DNA from: CAVSRC01 sp963730325
Lineage (GTDB): Bacteria; Pseudomonadota; Alphaproteobacteria; Rhizobiales; Kaistiaceae
Direction of reading: 5' to 3'
Assembly (NCBI GenBank): GCA_963730325.1
Contig: CAVSRC010000016.1
Span: forward strand, 62,001-126,000
Length of the DNA stretch: 64,000 nt
In this document: piece after piece, positions 52,405-60,888 of the stretch
Layout of the letters: every line of letters starts with the position of its first letter
Position numbering within the stretch: position 1 is the stretch's first letter
Notes under the pieces: model-generated
The model's input: the letters and a program-made list of their open reading frames with translations, nothing else
What the model was told of the DNA's origin: nothing
Databases searched by the model: none
Position numbers and translations under genes: made by a program

Positions 52405-52891
52405 GACTTACGAAGGCGGATGCTCGTGCGGCGCGGTGCGCTTCCGGCTCACCGCGGCGCCGATGTTCGTGCATTGCTGCCACTGCCGCGACTGCCAGCA
52501 GCAGACCGGCAGCGCCTTCGCCGTCAATGCGCTCTGCGAGACCGACCGTATCGAGATACTGGCGGGCACGCCGGAGCCGGTGTCGATGCCGACCGACAGC
52601 GGCCGGCCGCACGACATCTATCGCTGCCCGGAGTGCAAGGTCGCCGTGTGGAGCGACTACGGCCGCCGGCCCTATCTCCGCTTCGTGCGCGTCGGAACCC
52701 TCGACGACCGAGACGCGATCACCCCGGACGTCCATATCTACACGCGCTCGAAGCTGCCCTGGGTGGCGCTGCCGGCCGACGTTCCGGCCTTCGCGGAATT
52801 CTACGACATGAAGACGCTGTGGCCGGCGGAGGCGCAGGCGCGCCGTCGGGCTGCGTCGGCGGCGGCGCGCGAAGCCGGTTCGCCGTCCTAG
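52397..52891 (+). CDS. GFA-family protein (glutathione-dependent formaldehyde-activating type)
   Basis: The 164-residue protein has the zinc-binding set of the GFA/CENP-V family: GGCSCGAVRFRL, HCCHCRDCQQQTGSAFAVNA and YRCPECKVAVWS. Such proteins bind two zinc ions and act as carbon-sulfur lyases or glutathione-adduct enzymes. The specific reaction is not known here. It overlaps the upstream membrane-protein gene by eight bases. Its stop shares CTAG with the stop of the convergent UxuB-like gene. Confidence 0.9.
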   Translation: MAETYEGGCSCGAVRFRLTAAPMFVHCCHCRDCQQQTGSAFAVNALCETDRIEILAGTPEPVSMPTDSGRPHDIYRCPECKVAVWSDYGRRPYLRFVRVGTLDDRDAITPDVHIYTRSKLPWVALPADVPAFAEFYDMKTLWPAEAQARRRAASAAAREAGSPS

Positions 52892-54381
52892 CCGGCGACC
52901 ACCTCCGCGGCGACGGCGCGTTTCGCCCCGTCCTTGAAAAGCCGGGCGAGGCGTTCGGTTACCGGCCCGGTAAAGCGCGGGTCGGCGGCAAGGTCCTGCC
53001 CGAAGACCTTCTCGACGCCGGTCAAGGCACGCACCAGCCGTTCGGCGTCGGGCCCGGCCGCATCGGCCAGCGCGCGCAGCTCGCCGGCGAGCGGATCGCG
53101 CACGTCGATCGCTTCGCCCGTCTCGTCGATGCCGGTGACGTAGCGCATCCATCCGGCAACACCCAGCGCCAGCTTGCCGAACGGCGCGCCGCTCTTCAGG
53201 CAGTCGCGGATCGTGCCCAGCAGTCGCTGCGGCAGCTTCTGGCTGCCGTCCATGCAGATCTGCCAACAGCGGTGCTTGAGCGCCGGATTGCGGAAGCGGT
53301 CGAGAAGCGCCGCCTTGTAGCCGGCAAGATCGGCCGAGGGCGGAACCGAGAGCGTCGGCGTCGCCTCCTCCATCAAGGCCGCGACGAAGCGGGCATAGGA
53401 CGCATCGCCCATCACGTCGGAGACGAACTGGTAGCCCGCCAGATAGCCGAGATAGGAGAGGCTCGAATGGGCGCCGTTAAGGAGCCTGAGCTTCATCTGC
53501 TCATAGGGCGCGACATCGGCGACCATCTCGGCGCCGGTCGTCTCGAAAGGCGGCCGCCCGGTCGGGAAGCGTTCCTCGATGACCCATTGCGAGAACGGCT
53601 CGGTGACCACCGGCCAGGCGTCGGTTGCGCCCAGAGCCGCATCGACGCGGGCGCGGTCCTCGTCGGTGGTGGCCGGCGTGATGCGGTCGACCATGGTCGA
53701 GGGGAAGGCGACCTCGCCGGCGACCCAGGCGCCGAGATCGGCGTCGCGCAGTTCGGCGAAGCGTCCGACGACGCGGCGCGCCACGTCGCCGTTGGCGGGA
53801 AGATTGTCGCAGGTGAGAACGGTGAACGGCGCGACCCCCGCCGCCCGCCGCCGCGCCAGCGCCTCGGCGATCAGCCCGGGCGCGGTGACGGGCGCGTCTG
53901 GCGTCTTGAGATCCTGCACGATGTCGGGATGGGCTTCGTTGAGTGCGCCGGTCGCCGGATCGTGGCAATAGCCTTTCTCGGTCACGGTCAGCGAGACGAT
54001 GCGCACGGCGGGAGACGCCATGGCGGCCAGCAGCCGCGCGCGCTCCTCAACGGCTACCAGCACATCGACGACGCTGCCGATGACGCGCAGCCGCTCGCCC
54101 TCGCCCGAGCGCACCGACAGGGCATAGAGGCCGTCCTGCGGCTTCAGCGCGTCGCGCGTGCCGGTGCTCCTGAGGCTGGCGCCGACGATCCCCCAGGAGG
54201 GGTCGGCCGCCAGAATGTCGTCGACATAGACGGCCTGGTGAGCGCGGTGGAAGGCGCCGATGCCGAGATGCACGATGCCCGGCCGCACGGCCGCGCGGTC
54301 ATAGGCCGGCCGCGCGACGGCCTCCGGCAGCGTGGCAAGCGTAGACCCGCTGAGGCGCGGACGGCTCCCGGTTCCTGTCAT
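52888..54381 (-). CDS. uxuB: Mannitol/fructuronate dehydrogenase family (UxuB-like)
   Basis: The 497-residue enzyme belongs to the long-chain mannitol dehydrogenase family: GIVHLGIGAFHRAHQAVYVD (NAD site), VTEKGYCHDPATGALNEAHP, TVLTCDNLPANGDVARRVVG and the catalytic Lys region QMKLRLLNGAHSSLSYLGYL. In this locus, beside ManD (makes 2-keto-3-deoxygluconate from mannonate) and a GntR regulator, fructuronate reductase is the best fit: it makes the mannonate that ManD uses. Mannitol dehydrogenase activity cannot be excluded. ATG 54381 follows GGGAGGAATAT. The gene lies downstream of the TRAP remnant on the same strand, and its stop overlaps the GFA gene by CTAG. Confidence 0.85.
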   Translation of the reverse strand: MTGTGSRPRLSGSTLATLPEAVARPAYDRAAVRPGIVHLGIGAFHRAHQAVYVDDILAADPSWGIVGASLRSTGTRDALKPQDGLYALSVRSGEGERLRVIGSVVDVLVAVEERARLLAAMASPAVRIVSLTVTEKGYCHDPATGALNEAHPDIVQDLKTPDAPVTAPGLIAEALARRRAAGVAPFTVLTCDNLPANGDVARRVVGRFAELRDADLGAWVAGEVAFPSTMVDRITPATTDEDRARVDAALGATDAWPVVTEPFSQWVIEERFPTGRPPFETTGAEMVADVAPYEQMKLRLLNGAHSSLSYLGYLAGYQFVSDVMGDASYARFVAALMEEATPTLSVPPSADLAGYKAALLDRFRNPALKHRCWQICMDGSQKLPQRLLGTIRDCLKSGAPFGKLALGVAGWMRYVTGIDETGEAIDVRDPLAGELRALADAAGPDAERLVRALTGVEKVFGQDLAADPRFTGPVTERLARLFKDGAKRAVAAEVVAG

Positions 54382-54491
54382 CGACGATATTCCTCCCTCA
54401 CCGGCCAATGGGTTCGAGCGGAAGGATCGGCCGGCAATGTTTGCCTGTCATTGATCTGGTTGGAATCCGGGCCCGCCGCCCCGTGCCCGGA

Positions 54492-55047
54492 TCACATCAG
54501 AAGGTTGGGCAGAAAGAGCACCACCTGCGGGAAAAACGCAAGAAAGGCGACCTCGACCAGCACGGCCAGCACGAAGGGGATCGACTCGACGATATATTCC
54601 TCGACCGGCGTCTTGAGCAGGCTGCACACGGTGTACATGCACACCCCGACCGGCGGGGTCATCGAGCCGAGCGTCACCACCGTCATCATCAGGATGCCGA
54701 AATGCACCGGGTCGAACGGTGCGCCGAGGATGCCGAACTCCCTGGTGTAGACGGCAAGACGGCCGCCATCGACGCCGACGGCGACATTGCCGCCGGCACG
54801 CGCCTGCTCGAGCACGTCCTCGTCCTTGCCGAGTTGCGAGCTCGGGAAGAGGCGCACTTCGACGGCGCCCTTGGGTGTCCGCCTCGACCTTCTGCTTGAA
54901 GACCTCGAGGCCCTTGAACAGCGGGTCGTCGGTGGTGAGCGCCGAGTTGACGTTCAGCGTATAGTCGGCGGCGAGGCCGACTCGCGGCAGAGCCATGGCG
55001 GCCACCGTCGCCAGCAGTGCAAAACCGATGAACGGAAATCTCTTCAT
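54492..55047 (-). pseudogene. TRAP transporter remnant: DctP N-terminus joined to DctM C-terminus
   Basis: The gene begins as a TRAP substrate-binding protein: ATG 55047 after GGGGGGA, signal peptide MKRFPFIGFALLATVAAMAL, then YTLNVNSALTTDDPLFKGLE. One extra base near 54880 shifts the frame (DTQ instead of DTKGAVEVRLFPSSQLGK). In the second frame the DctP part runs to REFGILGAP and then passes, in frame, at about 54718 into the end of the large permease DctM: FDPVHFGILMMTVVTLGSMT, PPVGVCMYTVCSLLKTP and FFPQVVLFLPNLLM. Most of dctP, all of dctQ and most of dctM, roughly 2.4 kb, are missing. This was the hexuronate or related acid transporter of the locus. Confidence 0.85.
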
Positions 55048-55115
55048 CGCTCCCCCCTTCCCTCCCAAGTCGGACGCCCATTTCGGTTCGCTCGTCTGGA
55101 CCTCCTTGACTGGTA

Positions 55116-55135
55116 TGCTAGTATGGCACCTAGCA
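55116..55135. promoter_or_regulatory. Operator-like inverted repeat TGCTAG-N8-CTAGCA
   Basis: A perfect six-base inverted repeat lies between the divergent TRAP remnant and GntR genes, 50 bases before the GntR start. It overlaps the region downstream of TTGACT (55107-55112) and a possible -10 TAGCAA (55131-55136), so a bound regulator would block the promoter. It is the likely site of the GntR protein. Confidence 0.55.
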
Positions 55136-55184
55136 AAGCGCACGAATGTTGTTCGACCCAACGAACACTGACGGGGCGTGAGGG

Positions 55185-55976
55185 ATGAAACGAGGCAACG
55201 GCGCAGCAAAGGGGGCCGCGTTCAAGCGCCGGTCGGTCTATGCGGACGCACCGGGCGAACCTGCGGCGCGGCGCGTGTTGCACGCGCTGAAGAGCGCCAT
55301 CGTCACCATGGCGCTGACCCCCGGTCAGGCGCTTTCCGAAAACGAGATCGCCGCGCTGCTGGGCGTCAGCCGCCAGCCGGTGCGGGAAGCCTTCATCAAG
55401 CTGAGCGAAGCCGGCTTCGTGCGCATTCGCCCGCAGCGCGGCACCTTCGTCGTCAAGATCTCGACCAAGCAGGTGGCCGACGCGCGCTTCGTGCGCGAGG
55501 CGGTCGAGGTCGCGGTGGCACGCAAGGCCTGTCAGGTGATGACGGCGTCGACGATCGCCGCCCTGCGCAGCAACCTCGAAGCGCAACGCAGCGCCGCCGC
55601 CGAGGCCGCCCCTGCCCGCTTCCTTGCTCTTGACGAGGCCTTCCATCGCGGCCTCGCTCTCGGCGTCGACTGCGACTATGCGTGGCGCGTCGTCGAAGAC
55701 GTGAAGGCGCAGATGGACCGCGTTCGCTATCTCAGCCTGCCGCAGGCGACGCCGATCTCACGTCTCATCGATCAGCACGTCGCCATCCTCGATGCCGTCG
55801 AGGCCGCCGACGAAGCGCGCGCCGAAGCGGCCGTGCGCACGCACCTTTCCGAAATCCTGGCTTCGCTGCCGGTGCTGGAAGAGCAGTTCCCGCATCTGTT
55901 CGAGAGCGAGGAGGACGTTAAATCGGCGCCGGTGCTATCGCAGGCAGCCGGCGCGAGGAAAACAGCACGGACATGA
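55185..55976 (+). CDS. GntR-family regulator, FadR (FCD) subfamily
   Basis: The 263-residue protein has a basic leader, a winged helix-turn-helix (ALTPGQALSENEIAALLGVS, RQPVREAFIKLSEAGFVRIR) and a helical FCD effector domain with the metal His pattern (FLALDEAFHRGLALGVDC, IDQHVAILDAVEAADEARAE, HLSEIL). FCD regulators of this kind sense hexuronate intermediates. It overlaps manD by ATGA and is divergent from the TRAP remnant, so it should control both. ATG 55185 follows GGGGCGTGAGGG. The operator candidate lies 50-70 bases upstream. Confidence 0.9.
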   Translation: MKRGNGAAKGAAFKRRSVYADAPGEPAARRVLHALKSAIVTMALTPGQALSENEIAALLGVSRQPVREAFIKLSEAGFVRIRPQRGTFVVKISTKQVADARFVREAVEVAVARKACQVMTASTIAALRSNLEAQRSAAAEAAPARFLALDEAFHRGLALGVDCDYAWRVVEDVKAQMDRVRYLSLPQATPISRLIDQHVAILDAVEAADEARAEAAVRTHLSEILASLPVLEEQFPHLFESEEDVKSAPVLSQAAGARKTART

Positions 55977-57181
55977 AGATCACCGAAGCGAAAGTCATCG
56001 TCACCTGCCCGGGACGCAATTTCGTCACGCTCAAGATCGTGACCGACGAGGGCCTGCACGGGCTCGGCGACGCGACCCTGAACGGGCGCGAGCTTGCGGT
56101 CGCAAGCTACCTTGAGGATCACGTCGCGCCGCTGCTCATCGGCCGCGACCCGCACCAGATCGAGGACATCTGGCAGTTTCTGGCCAAGGGCGCCTATTGG
56201 CGCCGCGGGCCGGTGACCATGGCGGCGATCGCCGCCGTCGACACGGCGCTGTGGGACATCAAGGCCAAGGCCGCCGGCCTGCCGCTCTACCAGCTCCTCG
56301 GCGGCAAGAGCCGTACCGGCGTCATGGCCTATGCCCACGCCAATGGGCGCGACCTCGCCGAGACGCTCGATGCCGTCGGCAAGTACCTGGAGCGTGGCTA
56401 CAAGGCGGTGCGGGCGCAGTCGGGCATTCCCGGGCTCGACCACGTCTATGGCGTGGCGAGCGGCAAGCGCGACTACGAGCCGGCGGTGAAGGGCATGGTC
56501 GAGGAATCGGTGTGGTCGACCGAGAAGTATCTCGATTTCGCGCCCAGGCTCTTCGAGGCGGCGCGCGCCAGATTCGGCTTCGACTTCCACCTGCTGCACG
56601 ACGTGCATCACCGGCTGACGCCGATCGAGGCGGCGCGCCTCGGCAAGAGCCTGGAGCCCTATCGCCTGTTCTGGATGGAGGACCCGACGCCGGCGGAGAA
56701 CCAGGAGTCGCTCAGGCTCATCCGCGAGCACACGGTCACGCCGATCGCCATCGGCGAGGTGTTCAACTCCATCCACGACTGCCGCGAGATCATCGAGAAC
56801 CAGCTCTGCGACTACATCCGCACGTCCGTGGTGCATGCCGGGGGCATCACGCAGCTGCGCAAGATCGCCATGCTGGCCGAGCTCTATCAGGTGCGCACGG
56901 GCTGCCACGGCGCCACCGACCTGTCGCCGGTCACCATGGGCGCGGCGCTGCACTTCGATCTGTGGGTGCCGAATTTCGGCGTGCAGGAGCACATGCCCCA
57001 TACGGAAGAGACCGATGCGGTCTTCCCGCACGCCTATTCGTTCGCGGACGGCTATCTCCATCCCGGCGACGCGCCGGGCCACGGCGTCGACATCGACGAG
57101 GCGCTGGCGGCGAAATATCCCTACGAGCCGGCCTATCTGCCCGTCGCCCGTCTGGAAGACGGGACGGTGTGGAGCTGGTAG
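55973..57181 (+). CDS. manD: D-mannonate dehydratase, ManD type (enolase superfamily)
   Basis: The 402-residue enzyme dehydrates D-mannonate to 2-keto-3-deoxygluconate. It has the ManD N-terminal VTCPGRNFVTLKIVTDEGLH, the arm KGAYWRRGPVTMAAIAAVD, RAQSGIPGLDHVYGV, and metal ligands in FHLLHDVHHRLTP, FWMEDPTPAENQ and TPIAIGEVFNSIHD. Length and motifs fit the canonical ManD/RspA group; members differ in real activity and some are weak gluconate dehydratases. Start overlaps the GntR stop by four bases. Together with the UxuB-like reductase it forms the fructuronate to mannonate to KDG route. A strong hairpin follows 32 bases after the stop. Confidence 0.9.
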   Translation: MKITEAKVIVTCPGRNFVTLKIVTDEGLHGLGDATLNGRELAVASYLEDHVAPLLIGRDPHQIEDIWQFLAKGAYWRRGPVTMAAIAAVDTALWDIKAKAAGLPLYQLLGGKSRTGVMAYAHANGRDLAETLDAVGKYLERGYKAVRAQSGIPGLDHVYGVASGKRDYEPAVKGMVEESVWSTEKYLDFAPRLFEAARARFGFDFHLLHDVHHRLTPIEAARLGKSLEPYRLFWMEDPTPAENQESLRLIREHTVTPIAIGEVFNSIHDCREIIENQLCDYIRTSVVHAGGITQLRKIAMLAELYQVRTGCHGATDLSPVTMGAALHFDLWVPNFGVQEHMPHTEETDAVFPHAYSFADGYLHPGDAPGHGVDIDEALAAKYPYEPAYLPVARLEDGTVWSW

Positions 57182-57213
57182 GGCCGCAGCCCGATCTGTC
57201 ACCTGAGAAGAAT

Positions 57214-57248
57214 GAAGCCGCGCGCCCCTTCAAACGGCGCGCGGCTTC
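57214..57248. terminator. Bidirectional hairpin between manD and a convergent gene
   Basis: A perfect thirteen-base-pair stem, GAAGCCGCGCGCC with GGCGCGCGGCTTC, around a nine-base loop. It lies 32 bases after the manD stop and 30 bases before the stop of the convergent oxidoreductase. There is no T run on either side, but its strength and position suggest termination or message protection. Confidence 0.75.
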
Positions 57249-57278
57249 ACAACAGGGTCCGCCTGTTTCTCCTGGCCC

Positions 57279-58448
57279 CTAGACCTTCACCCAGCCGCCG
57301 CCCTTGGCGTTCGACTTCACTGCCGCTTCGATGAACTGCATGCCGGCAAGGCCGTCCTCGACCGTCGGGAAGAGCACGCCGGCGGGCGGATCCTCGTCGG
57401 CGCGCGCCGCGCGGATGGCGCGGGCGACCTCGGTGTAGATGTTGGCGAAGCCTTCCAGATAGCCCTCGGGATGGCCGGACGGTGTGCGTGTGACACGCGC
57501 CGCATCGGCATTGGCGCCGACGCCGGCCCGGGTGATCAGCCGGGTCGGCTGGCCGAAAGGCGTGAACCACAGATAGTTCGGGTCCTCCTGGCGCCATGCG
57601 AGACCGCCCTTGGAGCCGAAGACGCGCAGCGACAGATTGTTCTCGTTGCCCGGCGCCACCTGGGTCGCCCACAACATGCCCTTGGCGCCGCTCTTCCAGC
57701 GCAAGAGGATGTTGTCGTTGTCGTCGAGCTTGCGTCCCTTGACGAAGGTGGTGAGGTCCGCGCACAGCGAATCCAGCGACAGGCCGGTGACGAAGCAGGC
57801 GAGATTGTAGGCGTGGGTGGCGATGTCGCCGAGCGCCCCGGCGCCGGCCCGCTTGGGGTCGGTGCGCCAGTCGGCCTGCTTCTGGCCGGTGGCTTCCAGC
57901 CGCTCGGTCAGCCAGTCCTGCGCGTACTCCGCCTGCACCTGGCGGATCTCGCCCAGCTCACCGGCGGCGACGATGGCCCGCGCCTGGCGGATCATCGGAT
58001 AGCCGGTGTAGTTGTGGGTGAGCGCGAAGATCTTGCCGCTACGCTTGACCGCCCGCTGGATGTCCTTGGCCTCGGCCACGGACATGGCCAGCGGCTTGTC
58101 GCAGATGACATGGATGCCGGCCTTGAGGAAGGCCTTGATCGGCCCGGCATGCATGTAGTTCGGGGTGACGATCGCCACCGCCTCGATGCCGTCTTCCTTG
58201 CGCTTGGCTTCGGCCTTGGCCATCTCCTCGAAATCGCCATAGGCGCGATCGCGGGCGATGCCCAGTTCGAGCGCCGAGTCGATCGCGCGCCGGCGCTGCG
58301 AAGACAGCGCCCCGGCGACCAGTTCGTAGTTGTCGTCGATGCGCGAGGCGATGCGGTGAACACCGCCGATGAAGGCACCCTGCCCGCCACCGACCATGCC
58401 CAGCCGAATGCGGCCGCCCGATTTTGCGTCGCTGCGTCCTTCGACCAT
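57279..58448 (-). CDS. Gfo/Idh/MocA-family oxidoreductase, fourth gene of the xylB-xylA operon
   Basis: The 389-residue protein has a Rossmann start (RLGMVGGGQGAFIGGVHRIA), the EKP-like motif in HVICDKPLAMSVAEAKDI (DKP), and the C-terminal domain with GALGDIATHAYNLACFVTGL, where the His is catalytic. It follows a sugar isomerase by 22 bases and xylBA before it, so it is likely part of the pentose or a related sugar pathway. The substrate is not readable from the sequence; inositol, xylose or 3-keto sugars are all acted on by members. ATG 58448 follows GGGGAGG at a rather long distance. Confidence 0.88.
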   Translation of the reverse strand: MVEGRSDAKSGGRIRLGMVGGGQGAFIGGVHRIASRIDDNYELVAGALSSQRRRAIDSALELGIARDRAYGDFEEMAKAEAKRKEDGIEAVAIVTPNYMHAGPIKAFLKAGIHVICDKPLAMSVAEAKDIQRAVKRSGKIFALTHNYTGYPMIRQARAIVAAGELGEIRQVQAEYAQDWLTERLEATGQKQADWRTDPKRAGAGALGDIATHAYNLACFVTGLSLDSLCADLTTFVKGRKLDDNDNILLRWKSGAKGMLWATQVAPGNENNLSLRVFGSKGGLAWRQEDPNYLWFTPFGQPTRLITRAGVGANADAARVTRTPSGHPEGYLEGFANIYTEVARAIRAARADEDPPAGVLFPTVEDGLAGMQFIEAAVKSNAKGGGWVKV

Positions 58449-58470
58449 GTGAGTGCTAGCCTCCCCGTTC

Positions 58471-59523
58471 CTAGATGCCGAGCATCTTGCGATTGGCTTT
58501 CTGGTCGACGCCGCTGGCGGCGAAGTCGTCGAAGGCCTTCTCGGTGACGCGGATGATGTGGGCCGCGATGAAGGGCGCACCCTCGGCCGCCCCCTGTTCG
58601 GGGTGCTTCAGGCAGCACTCCCATTCGAGCACCGCCCAGCGGTCGTAGTCGTATTCGGCGAGCTTGGAGAAGATGCCGGAGAAATCGACCTGGCCGTCGC
58701 CGAGCGAGCGGAAGCGGCCGGCGCGCTTCACCCAGGGCTGGAAGCCGCCATAGGCGCCCTGCTTGCCGGTCGGATTAAATTCCGCGTCCTTGACGTGATA
58801 GGCGTAGATGCGCTCGTGGTAGAAGTCGATGAACTCGAGATAGTCGAGCTGCTGCAGCACGAAGTGCGAGGGATCGTAGTTGATGCCGCAGCGGGGATGA
58901 TTGTCGACGCGCTCGAGCAGCATCTCGAAAGAGATGCCGTCGTGCAGGTCCTCGCCGGGATGCAGCTCGAAGGCGACGTCGACGCCGAGGCTGTCGGCAT
59001 AGTCGAAGATCGGCCGCCAGCGCTTGGCGAGTTCGTCGAATCCGGTCTCGACCAGCCCGGCCGGGCGCTGCGGCCACGGATACATGAACGGCCAGACGAA
59101 GGCGCCGGAGAAGGTCGGCATCGAGGGCAGGCCGAGATTGGCGCAGGCCTTGATCGTCGACTTCACCTGATCGACCGCCCATTTCTGCCGCTTCTTCATG
59201 TCGCCGCGCACCTCCGGCGCCGCGAAGCCGTCGAAGGCGGCGTCGTAGACCGGATTGGTGGCGACGAGCTGGCCCTGGAGGTGCGAGGCGAGCTCGGTGA
59301 TCTCGACGCCGGCATCGGCGCAGATGCCCTTGATCTCGCTGCAATAGGTCTTGCTCGAGGCAGCCTTCTTCACGTCGATCAGGCGGCCGTCCCAGCTCGG
59401 GATCTGGATGCCCTTGTAGCCGAGGCCGGCGGCCCACTTGGCCATGCCTTCCAGCGTGTTGAACGGCGCGTCATCGCCAGCGAACTGCGCCAGGAAGATC
59501 GCCGGACCCTTCATTGTTTTCAT
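58471..59523 (-). CDS. Sugar phosphate isomerase/epimerase family (xylose-isomerase-like TIM barrel)
   Basis: The 350-residue protein is an AP-endonuclease-2-type TIM barrel: YKGIQIPSWDGRLIDVKKAA, AFELHPGEDLHDGISFEMLL with a metal Glu and His, CGINYDPSHFVLQQLDYLEF, and YHVKDAEFNPTGKQGAYGGF and WECCLKHPEQGAAEGAPFIA. This group is common beside Gfo/Idh/MocA oxidoreductases, where it isomerises or epimerises the oxidised sugar. Here it lies 48 bases after xylA and 22 bases before such an oxidoreductase. The pair is a typical catabolic module added to the xylose genes. Confidence 0.88.
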   Translation of the reverse strand: MKTMKGPAIFLAQFAGDDAPFNTLEGMAKWAAGLGYKGIQIPSWDGRLIDVKKAASSKTYCSEIKGICADAGVEITELASHLQGQLVATNPVYDAAFDGFAAPEVRGDMKKRQKWAVDQVKSTIKACANLGLPSMPTFSGAFVWPFMYPWPQRPAGLVETGFDELAKRWRPIFDYADSLGVDVAFELHPGEDLHDGISFEMLLERVDNHPRCGINYDPSHFVLQQLDYLEFIDFYHERIYAYHVKDAEFNPTGKQGAYGGFQPWVKRAGRFRSLGDGQVDFSGIFSKLAEYDYDRWAVLEWECCLKHPEQGAAEGAPFIAAHIIRVTEKAFDDFAASGVDQKANRKMLGI

Positions 59524-59571
59524 CGTTGTTGTCTCCTCTTGGGGCGCGCACGGCCCGCGGGCGCGGCGTCG

Positions 59572-60888
59572 CTAGAGATAGCTGTTCACCAGGGACTCGA
59601 GATATTCCTGCTTGCCGCTCACCGGCTGCGGCTCGAGGTCCTTCTTGTGGACGTAGTCGGCGAGGTCGTCGAGCGAGCGCTTGCCGGCGAGGATGGCCCT
59701 GCCCTCCTTGCTCTTCCATCCGGCGTAGCGGTCGGCGACGAAAGCGTCGAACTTGCCGTCCTTGATGATCTTCTCGGCGATCAGCAGGCCCTGGGCGCAG
59801 GCGTCGATCGAGCCGACATGGGCGATCAGCAGATCGTCCGGATCGAGCGACTGGCGGCGGATCTTGGCGTCGAAGTTGTAGCCGCCCTTGCCGAGACCGC
59901 CGGCCTTGAGGATGTAGTAGGCGGCCAGCGCCATCTCCGGCACGTTCATGGCGAACTGGTCGGTGTCCCAGCCGAGCTGGTAGTCGCCGCGGTTGATGTC
60001 GATGGAACCGAGGATGCCGAGCGCGCCGGCGAGCGCCAGTTCGTGCTCGAAGGTGTGGCCGGCGAGAATGGCGTGGTTCTGCTCGATGTTGATCTTGACC
60101 TCCTTCTCGAGGCCGAACTGCTGCAACATCCCCCAGATCGAGCCGACGTCGAAGTCGTACTGGTGCTTGGTCGGCTCCTTCGGCTTGGGCTCGATGAGGA
60201 TGGTGCCCTTGAAGCCGATCTTGTGCTTGTGCTCGACGACCATCGACAGGAAGCGGCCGAGCTGGGCGAACTCCTGCTTCATGTCGGTGTTGAGCAGGGT
60301 CTCGTAGCCCTCGCGGCCGCCCCACAGCACGTAGTTGGCGCCGCCGAGCTCATGGGTCAGCTCCAGGACGTTCTTCACCTGCGCCCCGGCATAGGCAAAC
60401 ACGTCCGGATCGGGATTGGTCGCCGCGCCCGCCATGTAGCGGCGGTTGGAGAACAGGTTGGCGGTGCCCCACAGGAGCCTGACCTTGGCCTTCTCCATCT
60501 TCCTGGCGAAGACCTCGCCGATCTCGCGCACGTTCCGGTTGGATTCGGCCAGCGTCTTGCCTTCCGGCGCGATGTCGCGGTCATGGAAGGCGAAGAAGGG
60601 CACGCCGAGCAGGCGGAACATCTCGAAGGCGACGTCGGCCTTGAGCTTGGCCGCCTCCATCTCGTCGCCCATGTGCATCCAGTCGCGCATGAAGGTCTCG
60701 CCGCCGAACATGTCGCGGCCGTCCCAGGCGAAGGAATGCCAATAGGCGACGGAGAAGCGCAGATGGTCCTCCATGCGCTTGCCGAGGACCTTCTTGTTGG
60801 GGTCGTACCAGCGATAAGCCAGTCCGTCGCCGGCCTTGGCGCCGGCAAATTTGATCGGCTTTTCCTGCTTGAAAAAACGGGCACTCAT
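59572..60888 (-). CDS. xylA: Xylose isomerase
   Basis: The 438-residue class II enzyme converts D-xylose to D-xylulose. It has the N-terminal IKFAGAKAGDGLAYRWYDPN, the catalytic His in VPFFAFHDRDIAPEG, VLWGGREGYETLLNTDMKQE, the metal site in IEPKPKEPTKHQYDFD, and IEQNHAILAGHTFEHELALA with metal ligands. All motif residues are present and length is normal. The ATG overlaps the xylB stop by four bases, so translation is coupled. The whole operon is on the minus strand, xylB-xylA-isomerase-oxidoreductase. Its transporter genes lie 45 kb away and are frameshifted in this sequence. Confidence 0.96.
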   Translation of the reverse strand: MSARFFKQEKPIKFAGAKAGDGLAYRWYDPNKKVLGKRMEDHLRFSVAYWHSFAWDGRDMFGGETFMRDWMHMGDEMEAAKLKADVAFEMFRLLGVPFFAFHDRDIAPEGKTLAESNRNVREIGEVFARKMEKAKVRLLWGTANLFSNRRYMAGAATNPDPDVFAYAGAQVKNVLELTHELGGANYVLWGGREGYETLLNTDMKQEFAQLGRFLSMVVEHKHKIGFKGTILIEPKPKEPTKHQYDFDVGSIWGMLQQFGLEKEVKINIEQNHAILAGHTFEHELALAGALGILGSIDINRGDYQLGWDTDQFAMNVPEMALAAYYILKAGGLGKGGYNFDAKIRRQSLDPDDLLIAHVGSIDACAQGLLIAEKIIKDGKFDAFVADRYAGWKSKEGRAILAGKRSLDDLADYVHKKDLEPQPVSGKQEYLESLVNSYL

